Of a DNA stretch of 64,000 nt, positions 51,821 through 61,593 are shown piece after piece. The DNA is from Bin87 sp963692995 (GTDB taxonomy: Bacteria > Chloroflexota > Dehalococcoidia > Lucifugimonadales > UBA3495). Positions within the stretch are counted from its first letter, which is position 1; every line of letters starts with the position of its first letter. The translations under genes were made by a program, and so were the position numbers. Location: contig OY843611.1 of the NCBI GenBank assembly GCA_963692995.1, positions 2,046,001-2,110,000 of the forward strand. Reading direction: 5' to 3'. The notes under the pieces were generated by a model that was not told where the DNA came from, ran no database searches, and saw nothing but the letters and a program-made list of their open reading frames with translations.

Positions 51821-52052
51821 CGTGCCGTCTGGCTCCCGCCGATGAAATAAGCCCCGCAGGGACGAGGCCGCACCGTCTTGTGAAAATGCGACGCATAGAA
51901 TATCATAGCCGCCACGCCAATTCAAAGGGCGAAAATCGAGTAGTGAAACACCGCCGGCGCCGGGGTCGCCAATCCATTGACCCGGTGCTGGCGTATGCCA
52001 GTCAAGGAAACTTGGCGGTCATTAAGACCTTGCGCTAAAACTTGGATCTGCC

Positions 52053-53081
52053 ATGGCAATAGAAGCAGGAAATCGTTCGGGAACCGACCCGGAACACGGC
52101 ATTGTCACGGATGCGCGTGAAGCGGACGCGATGATAGAGGTTCGCGACCTCACCCACTACTACGGGCCGATGCCGGCGGTAGAGAACGTGAACTTCACGG
52201 TCCGACGAGGCGAGGTGCTGGGTTTCCTGGGGCCGAACGGGGCCGGCAAGACCACGACCATGCGTATTCTAACCGGGTTCATGCCACCGACTCGGGGGAC
52301 GGTCACTTTGGGCGGCTACGATGTGGTGGAGAAATCCCTGGAAGTGCGCAAGCGGGTGGGCTACCTGCCGGAATCGGTCCCGCTGCACACGGAAATGACG
52401 GTGACCAGCTACCTGAAATACATGGGGACCCTGCGGGGAATGAGCGGGCGGCGGGTCAAGTGGCGCATTGACGACGTGATTGACGTTTGCCGTTTGCAGG
52501 ATTACAGCAAGACGCTGATTGGCAAACTTTCCAAAGGCTTCCGGCAACGAGTGGGAATTGCGCAGGCCATCCTGCACGAGCCGGAAGTGCTGGTGCTGGA
52601 CGAACCTACCATTGGCATTGACCCGATACAGGTGGTGGAAACGCGGAGCCTGATACAGGAATTAGGGCAAGAGCAGACGGTGGTGCTAAGCAGCCATATT
52701 CTGCCGGAAGTCAGCATGATCTGCGAGCGGGTGCTGATCATCCACGAGGGGCACATCGTGGCCGCGGACACGCCGAACAACCTGGCGCAACACCTGCGGG
52801 GAGTGGCGCAACTGGAAGTGGAGATAGGCGGGCCGCCGGCGGAGGTGCTGCCGGTGTTGCGGGGCATTGATGGGGCTACTGAAGTAACGCACCATCCGCG
52901 TCCTGGCATCAACGCCTATCGGGTCAAGTTCCGGGAAGGTCGGGACTTGCGAGATGAGATATCGCGAACCGTGGTCAGCAACGGATGGAGCCTGCTTAGC
53001 ATGCAAATGAGCGGGATGAGCCTGGAGGAGATCTTCCTGCGGGTTACTACATCGGAAGACGACACGGATTGGTCGGACTAA
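52053..53081 (+). CDS. ABC transporter ATP-binding protein (GldA-like)
   Basis: 342 residues; the NBD proper starts at the internal M-I-E-V-R-D-L. Walker A G-P-N-G-A-G-K-T-T, signature L-S-K-G-F-R-Q-R-V-G, Walker B V-L-V-L-D-E-P-T. About 90 extra C-terminal residues, as in the GldA/NatA group. Pairs with the permease six bases downstream. Confidence 0.93.
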   Translation: MAIEAGNRSGTDPEHGIVTDAREADAMIEVRDLTHYYGPMPAVENVNFTVRRGEVLGFLGPNGAGKTTTMRILTGFMPPTRGTVTLGGYDVVEKSLEVRKRVGYLPESVPLHTEMTVTSYLKYMGTLRGMSGRRVKWRIDDVIDVCRLQDYSKTLIGKLSKGFRQRVGIAQAILHEPEVLVLDEPTIGIDPIQVVETRSLIQELGQEQTVVLSSHILPEVSMICERVLIIHEGHIVAADTPNNLAQHLRGVAQLEVEIGGPPAEVLPVLRGIDGATEVTHHPRPGINAYRVKFREGRDLRDEISRTVVSNGWSLLSMQMSGMSLEEIFLRVTTSEDDTDWSD

Positions 53082-53087
53082 AAAGCC

Positions 53088-53801
53088 ATGCGAACCATCC
53101 GCGCGGTGGCGTTCAAGGAAATTCAGATCTATTTCAGCAGCCCGGTGGCCTACATCGTGGCGCTTATCTTTATGGCGCTGAGCGGGTTTTTCTTCGTTCG
53201 CGATCTGGGGAATCCGTTTCCCGAAGCGTCGCTGAGCAATTTTTTCCAAGGGGCGACGTTCCTGCTGATACCGCTGGCGCCGGCGCTGACAATGCGGCTG
53301 CTGGCCGAAGAGCAGAAGCTGGGGACAATCGAATTGTTGTTGACGTCCCCGGTCCGGGACTGGGAGGTCATCCTGGGGAAATACCTGGCGAGTTTCGTGT
53401 TCCTGATATTTCTGCTGGCGTTGACTTCATATTATGTTGTGTTGCTCCTGGTGTTTGCGACGCCGGATCCGGGGCCGATTTACTCCGGCTACCTGGGATT
53501 GGTGCTGTACGGAATGGCAGCGCTGGCGGTGGGCATTCTCACCTCTACCCTAACGAGCAACCAGATTATCGCCGCCGTAGTGGGCACGGGCCTGCTGGTG
53601 GTGCTGTACGCAACTTCGTTCATCGGCGATGTGGTTACGGGGGTATGGGCGACGGTGTTTAACCAGTTGGGGTTCACCAGTCACTTCAACGATTTCGACC
53701 GGGGGATCGTGGATTCGGCCCACATCGTGTATTTTCTAACGGTGACCGCATTGTTTCTGTTTCTGTCGATAAGGGCGCTGGAGTCGCGCCGCTGGAGGTA
53801 G
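53088..53801 (+). CDS. ABC-2 type permease (GldF-like)
   Basis: 237 residues with six hydrophobic helices; starts F-K-E-I-Q-I-Y-F-S-S-P-V-A-Y, a hallmark of GldF/NosY-like permeases. Forms the membrane part with the preceding ATPase. One base before the next gene. Confidence 0.9.
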   Translation: MRTIRAVAFKEIQIYFSSPVAYIVALIFMALSGFFFVRDLGNPFPEASLSNFFQGATFLLIPLAPALTMRLLAEEQKLGTIELLLTSPVRDWEVILGKYLASFVFLIFLLALTSYYVVLLLVFATPDPGPIYSGYLGLVLYGMAALAVGILTSTLTSNQIIAAVVGTGLLVVLYATSFIGDVVTGVWATVFNQLGFTSHFNDFDRGIVDSAHIVYFLTVTALFLFLSIRALESRRWR

Positions 53802-53802
53802 G

Positions 53803-55623
53803 ATGAGCCAGCAGCGCACTGACGAAGCACCTCGAGACTGGCGTCGGCAGCGGAGCCGGGGCCGGCAAGGCGGAGCAGCGGATCAAACGGCCGGCGGCGC
53901 CGACGCTCCGGCGCTGGAAGAGCGGTCCCGGACACTGTTTTCCTTCATTGAGCCGGCGTTCGACTTCGTAACGATTTTTTACGCGCCCATCCTGATCGCA
54001 GGGGTGGTGGGGTTGATCGTGGGAGCGGTGCTGCTGGCGTTCATCGGATCGCTGAAGCTGTATGGCGGCATCGTGCTGGGCATTGGCGCGGCGCTGGTTC
54101 TGCTGGTGGGGATTTCGTATTTCAGCCAGGTGCTGGCGGCGTTTTTCAGCCGAACCGGGCGATACGGCGTGAACACGGTGATTATGACGGCGGCGTTCAT
54201 CGGGCTGGTAGCGCTGGCGAACTACGTGGGGTTCGAGAATCATATCCGCGCCGACACGACGGCGACCAACCAGTTTTCGCTGGCGGAGCGCACGCGGGAC
54301 TTGCTGGACGGGCTGGAGCGGCCCATCAACGTGATAGCTTATTATCCGGACGAGGTTCGGGATATTGACATGCTGACGCGGTTGGGGAAGGTTGAGACCA
54401 CGTTGAGCGAATTCAGCCGCCGGAGTTCCAATCTGAACTACCAGTTTGTTGACCCCCAGCGGGAGGCCGACCTGGCGCGCAGCCAAGGCGTGACCGCGTA
54501 TGAAACTTTGGCCGTGTCGGCGGTTGGAACGGACCTCATTGACCTGGTGCAACCGACAGACGCGGGGTACAGCCGGTTGGAACAGGACCTTTACACTGCG
54601 CTGTTGGTGGCGACGGAGACGGAACAGAAGAAGGTTTATTTTCTCAACGGACATGGCGAACGCAGTGTTGACCGAGACACCGAGGACGGTTATCGGAAGA
54701 TTCGACAGGGTTTGGAAGTGGACAACTACGCGGTGGAAACCCTGATCTGGTTGCCGACGGATGAAGATGTAACGGTGCCTGATGATGCGGCGCTGCTGGT
54801 CATTGCCGGCCCGACCGGGGAGTTGCCGGTGGCTCACGCCGACGCGCTGAACTACTACATGGCCGGGCGCGAGCCGGACGGGGCGCCGAGGCGGGAGGGA
54901 GCGCGGCTGATCTTTCTGGCTGAACCGAGCACGCACGATACATTCCGGGCGTTCCTGGCGCTGTGGGGCGTGATAGTGCGGGAGGGTTACATCCGGGACA
55001 TCGAAGGGTCGCAGCCCAACGCTCCGCGCACCCTGCGGGTGGGACGGTACTACCCGCAAGCTCCGCCGGAGATCATCACGCCTCGGGGGCAGCCGCTGAG
55101 CGTGGCGTTCATGCCAGGGGCGGCGGCGCTGGATCCGATTATCGAGGAGACCAACACGCGGTTCCCGGTGCCGATCGCGTTTTCCACACCGTCGGCGCGG
55201 CTGATCGATGATATCGAGCGTATCGACCCGGTTGACCCGGCGGAAGGGGTTAACCCCGAGGATGTGGATCCGCAGGGGATTTTCTTCCCGGCGGTGTATC
55301 TGGATATTTTGGGTCCCGTGGGATCGGCCGCGCCGGATACCCGACCACCGGATAACCAATTCGCGAAGATGACGGTGTTCGGGGATTCCGATTTTGTTTC
55401 CAATCAGAACGTCGATCGGGGTTCCAGCGCGGCATTATTCCTCAACACGGCGAACTACCTGATGGGGGACTATTCCCTGGTGTCGATACGGGACCGGGAG
55501 TTTGTGTACAGGGAGTGGAACCTGGACGAGAACGAGTTCAACTTCGTGCGGTTCTCAACGTGGCTGCTGCTTCCCGGGTTGATGGGCATTATGGCTGTTG
55601 TGGTGTGGTGGGTTCGCCGGTAA
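53803..55623 (+). CDS. GldG family ABC-associated protein
   Basis: 606 residues. Two to three N-terminal helices (about 55-125), a large extracytoplasmic region containing P-I-N-V-I-A-Y-Y and Y-Q-F-V-D-P-Q (GldG/ABC uncharacterised domain), and a C-terminal helix ending W-W-V-R-R. In Bacteroidota GldA/F/G is linked to gliding; in other phyla the trio has an unknown envelope role. Co-translated with the permease. Confidence 0.87.
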   Translation: MSQQRTDEAPRDWRRQRSRGRQGGAADQTAGGADAPALEERSRTLFSFIEPAFDFVTIFYAPILIAGVVGLIVGAVLLAFIGSLKLYGGIVLGIGAALVLLVGISYFSQVLAAFFSRTGRYGVNTVIMTAAFIGLVALANYVGFENHIRADTTATNQFSLAERTRDLLDGLERPINVIAYYPDEVRDIDMLTRLGKVETTLSEFSRRSSNLNYQFVDPQREADLARSQGVTAYETLAVSAVGTDLIDLVQPTDAGYSRLEQDLYTALLVATETEQKKVYFLNGHGERSVDRDTEDGYRKIRQGLEVDNYAVETLIWLPTDEDVTVPDDAALLVIAGPTGELPVAHADALNYYMAGREPDGAPRREGARLIFLAEPSTHDTFRAFLALWGVIVREGYIRDIEGSQPNAPRTLRVGRYYPQAPPEIITPRGQPLSVAFMPGAAALDPIIEETNTRFPVPIAFSTPSARLIDDIERIDPVDPAEGVNPEDVDPQGIFFPAVYLDILGPVGSAAPDTRPPDNQFAKMTVFGDSDFVSNQNVDRGSSAALFLNTANYLMGDYSLVSIRDREFVYREWNLDENEFNFVRFSTWLLLPGLMGIMAVVVWWVRR

Positions 55624-55634
55624 CGCAAAGCGCG

Positions 55635-55720
55635 CGGATTCCGGCTTGCGCCGGAATGACGAGAGAGTTGCCGGAATGACGAGAGAGTTGCCGGAACGAC
55701 GAGAGAGCTGCCGGAATGAC
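55635..55720. repeat. 20-bp tandem repeat after GldG
   Basis: A palindromic arm (GGATTCCGGCTTGCGCCGGA) is followed by three 20-bp units GAGAGAGTTGCCGGAATGAC. It shows how the arm tail becomes a tandem array. Confidence 0.8.
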
Positions 55721-55737
55721 GGGGTAACGATCAGGAT

Positions 55738-56853
55738 ATGAACATCCGGTTGACGATTTTGCTGGTCTTTGTGCTGGCGCTTTTCGGTGCGCTGGCGCTT
55801 TGGTTTAAACCGTGGGAACAGGACACAGCCCCGGAAGAGGAACCCTGGGCCTGGCGGATCGATGACGACGCCATCGTGCAGGTGGAAGTCACCCACCGGG
55901 GACAGGCCGGGGAAACGATCGAGTGTTCGGATGAGCGGATCGCGTTCACCGGGGAGGAGCGGTCGATCTCATACGACAAAGACCTGGGGCGCGGAAAGTG
56001 GTATATCGTAAAGGATGCAGAACGCGAGGAGGTGCATCACCCCAAATGGGCGGGCACCCCGCTGTTGCTGAGCGGTCCTAAAGTCAACCGGGTCTTGGGG
56101 ACGACGATAGAAAACCCGGCGCAGTATGGCCTAGAGCCGGCAGAAAGCGTGATCAAGATCACCGAGGAAACCGGGTTGTCCTATGAATTCCGGCTGGGCA
56201 ACAAAACGCCGGACGAGGGTTACAACTACATGACGGTGGCCGGCTCCACCCAGTTGTTCACGGTGCCGGAAGTTTGGGCCCGGGTGGTCAACTGTCTGGT
56301 GGTCAGTCCGCCATTCGTGCCGCCGCCGATTGAGTTAGGCTATTTTTATGAAGAGGATTTTCGAGACATCACGGGTTTTGAGATTACCCATAATGGGGTA
56401 ACGGTATCCTATTCTCCGGAACCTGGGGTGCGCACCTGGTACGTTACGGCCGGCGATGATCGTTCAGCGGTGGCGCCGCCGGAGTGGTGGACATCGCAAC
56501 TGCAATGGCTTGCCCAGCCGGGGAAACCGGGGGGGCCGGATGCTCCCGGGGGTTGGCACGTTGACGAAAGCGGCGCCGGCGACCCGAAGTACGGTTTGAA
56601 TCCGGCGGACACTACGGTGCGTATTTCCACCCAGGAAAAAACCCACGAGTTCTATATTGGAGGCGGGTACATCGAGGTGGACCGAGAGGGTCAACCCATC
56701 CTGGACGATGCCGGCAACACCCAGATTCTGGTGCGTTACGCCGGATTGCCGGACGATCCGATGGTGTACGTGGTGAACAAAGTTCGAGCGGAACGGACCA
56801 TCTGCCTGGTCACCAATCCGCCGATTGATAAACCTTACGACTGCCCCCCGTAG
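55738..56853 (+). CDS. DUF4340 domain-containing protein
   Basis: 371 residues: N-terminal helix (about 3-21) then a periplasmic-type domain with repeated A-Q-Y-G-L-E-P-A and Y-G-L-N-P-A segments, characteristic of DUF4340. It commonly follows gldG-type genes, so it is probably the fourth part of that ABC assembly. Confidence 0.85.
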   Translation: MNIRLTILLVFVLALFGALALWFKPWEQDTAPEEEPWAWRIDDDAIVQVEVTHRGQAGETIECSDERIAFTGEERSISYDKDLGRGKWYIVKDAEREEVHHPKWAGTPLLLSGPKVNRVLGTTIENPAQYGLEPAESVIKITEETGLSYEFRLGNKTPDEGYNYMTVAGSTQLFTVPEVWARVVNCLVVSPPFVPPPIELGYFYEEDFRDITGFEITHNGVTVSYSPEPGVRTWYVTAGDDRSAVAPPEWWTSQLQWLAQPGKPGGPDAPGGWHVDESGAGDPKYGLNPADTTVRISTQEKTHEFYIGGGYIEVDREGQPILDDAGNTQILVRYAGLPDDPMVYVVNKVRAERTICLVTNPPIDKPYDCPP

Positions 56854-56876
56854 AGAAATTTTCACCCTCATCCCTG

Positions 56877-56899
56877 CCCTCTCGCTTGATGGGAGAGGG
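56877..56899. repeat. CCCTCTC/GAGAGGG palindrome
   Basis: Same 9-bp-arm element as at 38359 with a different loop, just before the cinA ribosome-binding site. Confidence 0.65.
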
Positions 56900-56916
56900 A
56901 AATAGAGGAGGCTACC

Positions 56917-58152
56917 GTGAAAGCAGAGATTATCTCCATTGGCACCGAGTTGTTAATGGGCGAGTTGACTGACACCAACGCCAGTTGGATCGCCGGCCGG
57001 CTGCCGGCGCTGGGGATTGAGGTGCAGTGGGTGAGCATCGTAGGGGATGATCTGGCCAAGCTCACCGAAGCTTTGCAGCGGGGTTGGGAACGCTCGGACA
57101 TCATCTTCACGACGGGGGGCCTGGGGCCGACGCAGGATGATCTGACCCGGGAAGCCGTGGCGGCCGCGTTGGGGGAAACGCCCACGGTGCAGGAGGCGGA
57201 AATCGAAAACCTGCGGCAATGGTTCCGCAATCGGGGTCAGGATATGCCGGCCCATAACGTGAAGCAGGCCCACCTGATCCCCTCGGCACAGTTCATCACG
57301 AACCGCAACGGCACAGCGCCGGGTTGGTGGGCTCGGCGAAATGGCCGGCACATCATCTGCATGCCCGGGCCTCCCGGCGAAAACCGCGCCATGTGGCAGG
57401 AGGAGATTGACGGGAAGCTGAAAGACCTCATCGACACGGAAGTGACCATCACGCGCAATATCAAGACGCTGGGGTTGGGAGAAGCTTCGGTGGACGAGAT
57501 TATGTCGGAGCACTTTGGGCTGGAAAACCCGTATCTGGGCATATATTCCAAGGCCGACGGCATCCACCTACGCATTATCGCCCGCGCCGCAGACGAGGCC
57601 GCCGCCCGGGAAATGATCGCTCCGGTGGAGCAGGCCATCCACGCCCGGCTGGCTCCCTACATTTGGGGGTACGACGACGAAACACCGGAGCTGTCGGTGG
57701 GCGCGGCGCTGGTTGAACAAGGGATGACGCTGGCTACCATGGAGTCCGTCAGTGGCGGGTTCCTGGCGAATACCATCACCGAAGCGCCCAACAGCAGCCA
57801 GTGGTACCGAGGCGGCAACGTAGCGTTCACCGCCGAGGCGATGGTTGCGGCCGGCGTGTCTTCCGACGTGCTGGAAACTCATGGAGTAGTGAGCCAGGAG
57901 ACGGCGAATGCGATGGCGTTGGCGGCGCAAGGGTCAACGGCTGCGGACTACGGCATCGGTCTGACGGGCGTGCTGGGGCCTCAGGAAGTGGAAGGGCGCC
58001 GTCCCGGCACAATTCATATCGCCATCGCCCACGGCGACGATGTTCGGGAGTTTCCGCTGCGGACGCCGCCGCGCCGCCTGGTGATAAAGCGGCGGTCCTG
58101 CAATACGGCGCTGACGGAACTGCGGAAGTTGATTACGGAAGTTGCTTCGTAA
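56917..58152 (+). CDS. cinA: CinA family competence/damage-inducible protein
   Basis: 411 residues. GTG start with GGAGG. N-terminal MoCF-like domain T-T-G-G-L-G-P-T-Q-D-D near 67-77. C-terminal deamidase domain reads M-E-S-V-S-G-G where A-E-S-C-T-G-G is usual, and F-T-A-E-A-M where Y-S-N-E-A-K is usual, so NMN deamidase activity may be changed. Family roles: NAD salvage (NMN deamidase, ADP-ribose pyrophosphatase). Confidence 0.92.
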   Translation: MKAEIISIGTELLMGELTDTNASWIAGRLPALGIEVQWVSIVGDDLAKLTEALQRGWERSDIIFTTGGLGPTQDDLTREAVAAALGETPTVQEAEIENLRQWFRNRGQDMPAHNVKQAHLIPSAQFITNRNGTAPGWWARRNGRHIICMPGPPGENRAMWQEEIDGKLKDLIDTEVTITRNIKTLGLGEASVDEIMSEHFGLENPYLGIYSKADGIHLRIIARAADEAAAREMIAPVEQAIHARLAPYIWGYDDETPELSVGAALVEQGMTLATMESVSGGFLANTITEAPNSSQWYRGGNVAFTAEAMVAAGVSSDVLETHGVVSQETANAMALAAQGSTAADYGIGLTGVLGPQEVEGRRPGTIHIAIAHGDDVREFPLRTPPRRLVIKRRSCNTALTELRKLITEVAS

Positions 58153-58216
58153 CCTTGCCGGGCAGGTGTCCCGTCCTTTGACAAGCTCAGGACGAGGGGG
58201 ACGGGAAACAAAGGAT

Positions 58217-58241
58217 AAGGGCGGGTTTGAAACCCGCCCTT
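58217..58241. terminator. AAGGGCGGGTTT hairpin between convergent genes
   Basis: AAGGGCGGGTTT/AAACCCGCCCTT arms around a single G, then GCGTTTTGG. Between convergent cinA and NorD-like genes; shares its core with the hairpin at 48498. Confidence 0.65.
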
Positions 58242-58284
58242 GCGTTTTGGTACGGTCGCCGCGGTTACTTTGGGGTGGCCGCGG

Positions 58285-61200
58285 TTACATGGTTAGCGTA
58301 CGGTAGAGCATGGGCAGGCGTTCCGGCAATGACCAGATGTCGTCGAGGACTTCGTAGTTCAGGTCGCCGCACATGGTCTTGAGGTAGTCGTGCCCGGCTT
58401 TGTCCACGGTGAGGCAGAAGGGGTTGATTTCCTTCCGCTTGGCCTCGAGCAAGGCTTGGTGGGTGTCGTGGACGGCGTACTCCTTCTCCACTCCCTCGCG
58501 GCTGTAGCCCCGATCCTGGGGGCGACCGTCGCTGATGAGGAAGAGGATCTTGGTGGCCGCGTCCTGGTTTTCCAGCTTGGTGATGGCGTGCCGGATGGCG
58601 GAGCCCATGCGGGTAGCGTGCAGTGGGGTGACTTTGTCGATGCGCCGCTTGATCTTGTCGTTGAAGGGCTCGTCGATGTCCTTGATGACGTAGAACTCTA
58701 CGTTCTCGCGCCCGTAGCCGGAGAAGCCGTAGATGCCGTAGGTATCGCCGATGGATTCCAAGGCGCTGATGAGCAGAGTGCAGCCTTCGCGTTCCAGGTC
58801 GATGATGCGCTTGTAGTGGCGGCGGACCAGCCCCTCGCGGCGGCGGCGGAGCCAGACCATGTATTCCACCGGGTCATCGGGAGCGTCCCGGTCGTCAACC
58901 GAATGACGGCCCTCGTCGATAGCCTCAGCGGTGGAGGCGGACATATCCAGCAAGAACACCACTGCGACGTCGCGCTCAACGCGGTTACGGCGCCAGTAGA
59001 TCTTTTCGTCGGGCGGCACGTTCATGCGGAGGTCCGCCCAGGCTTCCAGGGCGGAGTTGAGGTCGATGTCTTCGCCGTCGATGAGCCGGTAAGTCTTGCG
59101 CCAGGTTTCGGGCATGATCAACTCGAACTGACGTTTGATGTGGGCCAGCAAGGAAGCGTAGTTGCGCAGGGAGTCGTTATAGAAATTGGGATCGCCTTCG
59201 TCGAGGATTTTCTCCTTGACGATGCACCAGCGGGGTTTGTAATCGTTGGCGCGGAAGTCCCATTCGTCGTAAACGAAGGTCTTGGGTTCCAGGGCTTCCA
59301 GCTCGCCGCCGGCGTCATCATCGTGAAGGATCGGGCCGTATCCCTTGCCGGGGTCGTTTGACGGCGGAGGGACGCCGGCTTCCTTCATGATGTTCTGGGC
59401 GAACATGGCCATGCTCTGGTCAACGTCGCCTTCCTGGGCGTCGAGTTCCAGTTCGGCGCTGTCCTGAAGCAGTTGTTCCAGCTCTTCCTGGGTCATCGGC
59501 TCAGCGTCGCCCATTTGGCTCTGGTCCATTTGGAGCTTGGTGAGGAGCTGCACCATTTCGGGCTTGAAGTCGCCGCGGTATTCGACGGGTTCCGGGGATT
59601 CGTAAGGGTCGCCCTCGCCCGGTTCGCCCTGCTGCTCGTTCATATCGGCCTGCAACTTGTCCAGCAGGGCCTGGTATTCCTCTTCGGAGAATTCGCCGGG
59701 ATCGTCCAGGTCTTCGGGTTGGAACTCATCCTCGGGCTGCTGCTGGTTTTGGAGGCGGGAGATGATTTCATAGGCTCGGAGCGCGGCTTCGGCGGTGTCC
59801 TCGATGGAGGACCGGACGGTGCGCAGGCGGTGCATGATACGTGCCAGCATGCGGGCTTCATCGCGGTAGTCCTGGGGCACCGGCAGTTCTTCGAAGCGGT
59901 CCAGGCTCATGTGGATGAGCAATTCGATGAGGGCTTCTTGCAACGGGAGCTCTTCGATCCGGGGACGCAGGGACAGCGCATCGCCCTGGACGTCCAACGC
60001 GGGCCGTCGGATGCCGGGGTATTCGGTCTTGATGCGATAGTCAAGCCGGCAGTCTTCCAAGACGCTGAAAAGGTCGAAGGCCATGCGGCGGTCTTCAAAC
60101 AGGGCGAGAAAGCGGCCGATGTCGGTATAGACTCGCGTCGTCCCGCCCGGGCCATCGCCCAGGTCCGTGACGGGGGAGACGTCGGCGTCCTGCAATTGGA
60201 ATTGTTCGACGGCGGCGGTGCGTATGGCTTGCATACGGGCCTGGATCGCTTCTTCCATGGGGAAGCGACGGTCTTCAAATACGTTGGCCGGCGTGGTGAA
60301 GTCAAACCGGAAGCTGCCGAACTCCAGATGGGAGACCTGATGGGTTGCAACCACTTTGAACCAAGCGAAGTTTTGCGCCTTGTCGTTGTAGTTGTCGATC
60401 ATCGGCGGGAGGTACACCTTGGTGCCGTCGGTGGAGGCGGTGTCCTGGTCAAGCCATCCGATCTGGCGGCGCACCAGTTCCTCGGTGCTGAACACTTCGA
60501 TGTTCTCGCCGGACAAGGCGCGGGTGTAGAGGCGCATGATGCCTTTGACGCGCTCGAGATCCAGGCTGGAGGAGAGGGTTTCCAGCATGGCTTCTGAGGT
60601 GTTGGACTCGATCTTGAAGAAGGCGATACCGCTTTCGGGGTTTTCGCTCAGCAAGCCCACGCCGTGCTGATACCATTGGTCCAGCTGGGCGAGGGTGATT
60701 CGGTTCAGCACCGGGTCCAAGCTCTTCAGGAAGGGCGGGACCGCGTCGGGGACGCTGGCGAGCAGACCTTCGCAGAGGTCGAGGATGTGGCCCTGGGAGC
60801 CGGCGGAGACGTGGGATAGCGCCTGGGCGCCGTCGTAGAGGAACCGCGAGGTGTCGCGGAGGCCCATCTTGGCCAGTTTTTCACCGAGCCGGAGGAATCT
60901 TCCGGTCTGCCCTTCCTCAACGTGCTGCAAGGCGCGGGGAGCCATTTCGAGGCACGCTTTTACCTCGCGCCAGCTGCTGTCGGTAAGGGCGCGGGACATG
61001 GACAGGAAAGCTTCACGCTCTCGCCCCATGGCCGGGAGGACGTCTCTGCCCAAGACCAGGCACTCGGCGGCCACGTCGTAAGACTTGTAGGACAACGCCT
61101 CAATTAAGGAGGCGAAGACTTCCACGTCCCAGAAGGGGAGGTTACGCACCAGGTCCGGGCTGACCTCAAAAAACCGAGCCGCCAAGGTGCTGGATTTCCA

Positions 61201-61593
61201 GGTACCTTTGTAAAGGGAGCGGCCCAGGCCGGCCCAGCGGGGGATGTATTGTGGTCGCAGGTTGGTGACGATGGAGGGGCTGGCCTTGAAAAAGGCGACG
61301 GCCAAGGTGGGTGAATCCTGGGAAAGGTAAGTGCCGCACCGTGCCCACTGCATAAAGGACGCGAAGGCCAACGAGCGCGCCACTTCCGGGCTGACTCGGT
61401 AGTATTCGACGGCTGATTCCCACGAGCGGACAGTCTGGGCGCCAATGGCTACCCCTTCTCTGGCCCACAGCGCCGTTTCCTCATCGCTGAAGGACTCGGT
61501 CATTGCGTCGGCGACGGCCGCGTAGGCCTCGGATACGGCCGGCGGCAGTTTGCCCAGTTCGGTCAACAGGTCGCCAGTTGCGGAATTAGTCAA
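58285..61593 (-). CDS. VWA-domain protein, NorD/CobT-like
   Basis: 1102 residues. N-terminal 350 residues contain about five imperfect repeats of a helical unit (W-x-x-x-G-x-x-L ... F-F-x-x-S-P), a middle acidic segment (about 640-740, Glu/Asp/Gln-rich) and a C-terminal VWA domain with MIDAS D-M-S-A-S near 920. NorD-type proteins work with a MoxR ATPase to insert or activate metal centres. The cognate ATPase is norQ-like at 62212. The N-terminal repeats make it longer than classical NorD (about 600). A CoA pyrophosphatase-type NUDIX gene lies between the two. Confidence 0.87.
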   Translation of the reverse strand: MTNSATGDLLTELGKLPPAVSEAYAAVADAMTESFSDEETALWAREGVAIGAQTVRSWESAVEYYRVSPEVARSLAFASFMQWARCGTYLSQDSPTLAVAFFKASPSIVTNLRPQYIPRWAGLGRSLYKGTWKSSTLAARFFEVSPDLVRNLPFWDVEVFASLIEALSYKSYDVAAECLVLGRDVLPAMGREREAFLSMSRALTDSSWREVKACLEMAPRALQHVEEGQTGRFLRLGEKLAKMGLRDTSRFLYDGAQALSHVSAGSQGHILDLCEGLLASVPDAVPPFLKSLDPVLNRITLAQLDQWYQHGVGLLSENPESGIAFFKIESNTSEAMLETLSSSLDLERVKGIMRLYTRALSGENIEVFSTEELVRRQIGWLDQDTASTDGTKVYLPPMIDNYNDKAQNFAWFKVVATHQVSHLEFGSFRFDFTTPANVFEDRRFPMEEAIQARMQAIRTAAVEQFQLQDADVSPVTDLGDGPGGTTRVYTDIGRFLALFEDRRMAFDLFSVLEDCRLDYRIKTEYPGIRRPALDVQGDALSLRPRIEELPLQEALIELLIHMSLDRFEELPVPQDYRDEARMLARIMHRLRTVRSSIEDTAEAALRAYEIISRLQNQQQPEDEFQPEDLDDPGEFSEEEYQALLDKLQADMNEQQGEPGEGDPYESPEPVEYRGDFKPEMVQLLTKLQMDQSQMGDAEPMTQEELEQLLQDSAELELDAQEGDVDQSMAMFAQNIMKEAGVPPPSNDPGKGYGPILHDDDAGGELEALEPKTFVYDEWDFRANDYKPRWCIVKEKILDEGDPNFYNDSLRNYASLLAHIKRQFELIMPETWRKTYRLIDGEDIDLNSALEAWADLRMNVPPDEKIYWRRNRVERDVAVVFLLDMSASTAEAIDEGRHSVDDRDAPDDPVEYMVWLRRRREGLVRRHYKRIIDLEREGCTLLISALESIGDTYGIYGFSGYGRENVEFYVIKDIDEPFNDKIKRRIDKVTPLHATRMGSAIRHAITKLENQDAATKILFLISDGRPQDRGYSREGVEKEYAVHDTHQALLEAKRKEINPFCLTVDKAGHDYLKTMCGDLNYEVLDDIWSLPERLPMLYRTLTM

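Noticed and set aside
59473..60597. 374-codon plus-strand ORF opposite the VWA gene
   Set aside because: Composition is that of an antisense shadow; the minus-strand gene continues through with intact domains.
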